This document shows positions 61,671 to 64,000 of a stretch of DNA of 64,000 nucleotides, piece by piece. The stretch comes from Planctomycetota bacterium (GTDB lineage Bacteria; Planctomycetota; J058). The DNA is taken from the NCBI GenBank assembly GCA_019636275.1, contig JAHBXY010000003.1, forward strand, positions 1 to 64,000, in the 5' to 3' direction. Below the pieces are notes generated by a model, which was not told the origin of the DNA, ran no database searches, and worked only from the letters and a program-made list of their open reading frames with translations. A program made the position numbers and the translations under genes. Each line of letters starts with the position of its first letter. Position 1 is the stretch's first letter.

Positions 61671-64000
61671 ATGAAGGGCGCCCTCGTCAACCTCCTCGCC
61701 CTGGGCGTGCTCTGCGCGCTCCTGTGGTTCGGCGGGCAGTACTTCGAGTTCCCGGTCCAGCAGCGCGTGGGGGCGATCCTCGCCGCGCTGGCCCTGTGGC
61801 TGCTCGTGTTCCTCTGGCAGCGCTTCCAGGCGATCCGCACGGCGCGGCTGATCGAGGCGCGCCTGCGCGAGCAGGCCGCCGACCAGATCGCGAACAGCCG
61901 GCCGGCCGAGCGCGACCAGCTGCAGGAGCTCGAGAAGCGCCTCCGCGACGCGATCACGGCCCTGAAGAAGAGCAAGCTGGGCGCGAGCGCGCTCGCCGAG
62001 CTGCCCTGGTACATCATCATCGGCCCCCCCGGCAGCGGGAAGAGCACCGCCCTCCAGGCCTCCGGCCTCGAGTTCCCGCGCATCGGCGAGGGCCTCAACG
62101 GGATCGCCGGCGTCGGCGGCACGCGCAACTGCGAGTGGTGGTTCACGTCCGAGGGGATCCTCCTCGACACGGCCGGCCGCTACACGTCGGTCGCCGAGGA
62201 CCGCGCCGAGTGGCTCTCGTTCCTGGGCATGCTCAAGCGCGCGCGCGCGCGCACGCCGATCAACGGGGCGCTCGTGGCCCTGAGCGTCGTGGACATCATC
62301 CAGGCCAACGACGACCAGCTCGAGAACCACGCCCGCGCCGTCCGCGAGCGCGTCGAGGAGCTCAGCCAGGAGCTCGAGGAGGTGTTCCCGGTCTACCTCA
62401 TGTTCACGAAGTGCGACCTGCTGCAGGGCTTCGTGGAGAGCTTCGAGGCGCTCGGGCGGGCGGAGCGCGAGCAGGTGTGGGGCTACACCTTCGCCTACGA
62501 GGACCTGTCCTCGGAGCGGCGCCGCACGATCCTCACGCGCGAGCTGACGGGGCTGGCCGACCGCCTCGCGGTGCGGCGGCTCGAGCTCCTGGCCAGGGAG
62601 CGCCCGCCCGCCGTCGCCCAGCGCCTGCACGCCTTCCCCCAGCAGCTCGCGGCGGCGACCGACAAGCTGGTGCGCTTCGTCGAGCGGGCCTTCCCGGAGA
62701 ACCCGTTCCGCGAGCAGCCGCTCCTGCGCGGTGTCTACCTGAGCTCGGGGACGCAGGAGGGCCGGCCGATCGACCAGGTCCTGGGCGCGCTGCGCGCCGC
62801 CTTCGGCAGCCCCGGCGCGGCCGAGGCGGCCGAGCCGCCGCGCGAGAAGAAGAGCTACTTCCTCACCAACCTGTTCCGGAAGGTCGTGTTCCCCGACCGC
62901 GGCCTGGCCCGCAGCCTGGCCAGCGCCGAGCGGCGCCGCCGCGCCGCGCACGCAGCCGCCATCGCCGCCAGCGCCCTGGCCGCGGTCGGCGCCCTGACGC
63001 TCCTCGGCGGCTCGTTCGCCGGCAACCGCGCGCTCACGACCCGCGTCGCCGCCGGCGCCACGGCCGCGGCCCGCGTGGCCAAGGACGAGCGCGCCACCCG
63101 CGCCGAGCGCCTGGCCGCGCTCGAGGCCCTGCGGCCGGTCGTGGCCGAGCTGTGGGCGCACGAGCGCGACGGCTCGCCCTGGAGCCTCGGCTGGGGCCTC
63201 TACCAGGGGGAGCGCCTGTGGGGCGTGCGCCAGGCGTGGTACGCCGAGCTGCGGCGGACGCTCCTCGGCCCGTGCCTGGCCGGGCTCGAGGCGGAGCTCG
63301 CCCGGGCGTCGGCCCCCGGCGCCGACATGTCGGCGCTCAAGCGCGAGTACGGCCTCGAGCACGAGCAGTCGGTCTACGAGGCGGTCTACGACCTCCTGCG
63401 CGCCTACCTGATGCTCGGCGGGCGCCTGGCCCCGTCGGGCCAGGACCTCGGCCGGCAGCTCCGCGACCGCGGCCGCTGGACGCGCGGCCTCGGCGAGGCC
63501 CCCGGCGCCGCGGACGGCGAGGCCGCGGCGGCGCAGCTCGAGCAGCTCCTCGAGCTCCTCCCGCTCGTCGCCGAGTGGGCCCCGCCGCTCGACGACGACC
63601 TCGTGGCGCGCGTGCGCAAGAAGCTCGAGGCCAACTACTGGGTCTCGCAGAGCTACACGCTGATCCGCGACACGCGCGCCGACAAGGCGGGGGCGGAGAC
63701 GGCCGCCTCGCTCTTCGGCGCCGGGGCCGACCTCTTCACGCCGACCGACGCGGTGTCGAAGGTCTTCACCCGGGCCGAGTGGGACGAGTACTTCGCCCGC
63801 GCCGTGGGCGAGAAGAGCGAGCACCTCGCCGCGCAGTACGCGGAGATGAAGACGCCCAAGACACGCCAGGCGATCGAGCAGGAGCTGCGCGGCTACTACG
63901 AGCTCGAGGGGCGGCAGCGCTGGCTGAAGCTCCTCGACGACCTGCACGTGGCGCCGTTCGACGGGGTCGAGGGCGCGGCCAGGCGCCTCGACCTGCTCGG
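61671..64000 (+). CDS. tssM: T6SS inner-membrane protein TssM (IcmF family), 3' end outside window
   Basis: ATG at 61671 with CGGAGG upstream; 776 codons visible and the frame runs off the window. Two N-terminal helices (LVNLLALGVLCALLWFGG, VGAILAALALWLLVFLW) lead to a GTPase-like domain with Walker A GPPGSGKST near 123 and LLDTAGRY. A third helix (AHAAAIAASALAAVGALTLLGG) near 430 begins the periplasmic part (LEHEQSVYEAVYDLLRAYLML, EWDEYFARAVGEKSEHLA). TssM spans the inner membrane and contacts TssJ and TssL. Other core genes (tssB, C, E, F, G, H) must lie outside this window. Confidence 0.95.
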   Translation, partial: MKGALVNLLALGVLCALLWFGGQYFEFPVQQRVGAILAALALWLLVFLWQRFQAIRTARLIEARLREQAADQIANSRPAERDQLQELEKRLRDAITALKKSKLGASALAELPWYIIIGPPGSGKSTALQASGLEFPRIGEGLNGIAGVGGTRNCEWWFTSEGILLDTAGRYTSVAEDRAEWLSFLGMLKRARARTPINGALVALSVVDIIQANDDQLENHARAVRERVEELSQELEEVFPVYLMFTKCDLLQGFVESFEALGRAEREQVWGYTFAYEDLSSERRRTILTRELTGLADRLAVRRLELLARERPPAVAQRLHAFPQQLAAATDKLVRFVERAFPENPFREQPLLRGVYLSSGTQEGRPIDQVLGALRAAFGSPGAAEAAEPPREKKSYFLTNLFRKVVFPDRGLARSLASAERRRRAAHAAAIAASALAAVGALTLLGGSFAGNRALTTRVAAGATAAARVAKDERATRAERLAALEALRPVVAELWAHERDGSPWSLGWGLYQGERLWGVRQAWYAELRRTLLGPCLAGLEAELARASAPGADMSALKREYGLEHEQSVYEAVYDLLRAYLMLGGRLAPSGQDLGRQLRDRGRWTRGLGEAPGAADGEAAAAQLEQLLELLPLVAEWAPPLDDDLVARVRKKLEANYWVSQSYTLIRDTRADKAGAETAASLFGAGADLFTPTDAVSKVFTRAEWDEYFARAVGEKSEHLAAQYAEMKTPKTRQAIEQELRGYYELEGRQRWLKLLDDLHVAPFDGVEGAARRLDLL

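Noticed and set aside
58472..62170. A 1,200-codon minus-strand frame opposite tssK, tssL and tssM
   Set aside because: The translation is mainly Arg-Arg-Ala-Glu repeats mirroring the tssL repeat array; the plus strand encodes three well-recognised T6SS proteins.

Overview
This window is very GC-rich (over 70% G+C by eye) and gene-dense. It comes from a bacterium with a Gram-negative-type envelope: lipoproteins, a TssJ-TssK-TssL-TssM type VI secretion system (T6SS), Hanks-type Ser/Thr kinases fused to WD40 or SUMF1 domains, and a prokaryotic-RING protein. An McsA-McsB-ClpC protein-arginine-phosphorylation operon sits beside these. That combination fits Planctomycetota best, with Myxococcota as the alternative. 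This is inference from gene content; there is no rRNA or other taxonomic marker in the window.

Layout. (1) 1-10.9 kb: the end of a sigma-54 activator, two tandem kinase-WD40 genes, a NifU-like gene overlapping a dCTP deaminase gene split by an HNH intein, a kinase-SUMF1 gene and an MscS-like membrane protein. (2) 10.9-15.7 kb: nusA-infB-rbfA on the minus strand. (3) 16-21 kb: a DUF2064 transferase, then mcsA-mcsB-clpC with a sigma-70-like promoter and a terminator. (4) 21-33.8 kb: accessory and housekeeping genes, namely a Fic-like protein with an altered motif, an MpaB/DUF2236 oxygenase, an ABC-F ATPase, a tightly overlapping operon of mostly unknown membrane proteins, an FKBP and a DsbD-like lipoprotein. 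(5) 33.8-45 kb: a large exported M48-like protein, chorismate mutase, a START protein, two Ku genes and several dispersed repeats. (6) 43-64 kb: a T6SS island. Minus strand: VgrG, two DUF3540 proteins, a DUF2169 protein, two pentapeptide-repeat proteins and a PAAR-like/PDZ/S41-protease candidate effector coupled to a trypsin-like pseudoprotease. Plus strand: FHA protein, TssJ, TssK, a repeat-extended TssL and the first 776 codons of TssM.

The strongest candidates for new biology are the PAAR-like/S41 protease with its pseudoprotease partner, the DUF2169-pentapeptide-DUF3540 VgrG cargo set, the exported HELGH protein with a GS...SDxD motif, and the dispersed repeat families. One of those families is a ~267-bp MITE-like element present in two opposite orientations; another begins exactly at TGA stop codons.

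Caveat on sequence quality. At least seven genes (both kinase-WD40 genes, infB, the 23.5-kb gene, the RING/TPR gene, the S41 gene and vgrG, probably also the DUF2169/pentapeptide junction) change frame inside GC-rich low-complexity linkers, while compact conserved genes are intact. Because essential infB is affected, uncorrected single-base indels are the simplest explanation, so these genes are annotated as CDS with the breaks stated.
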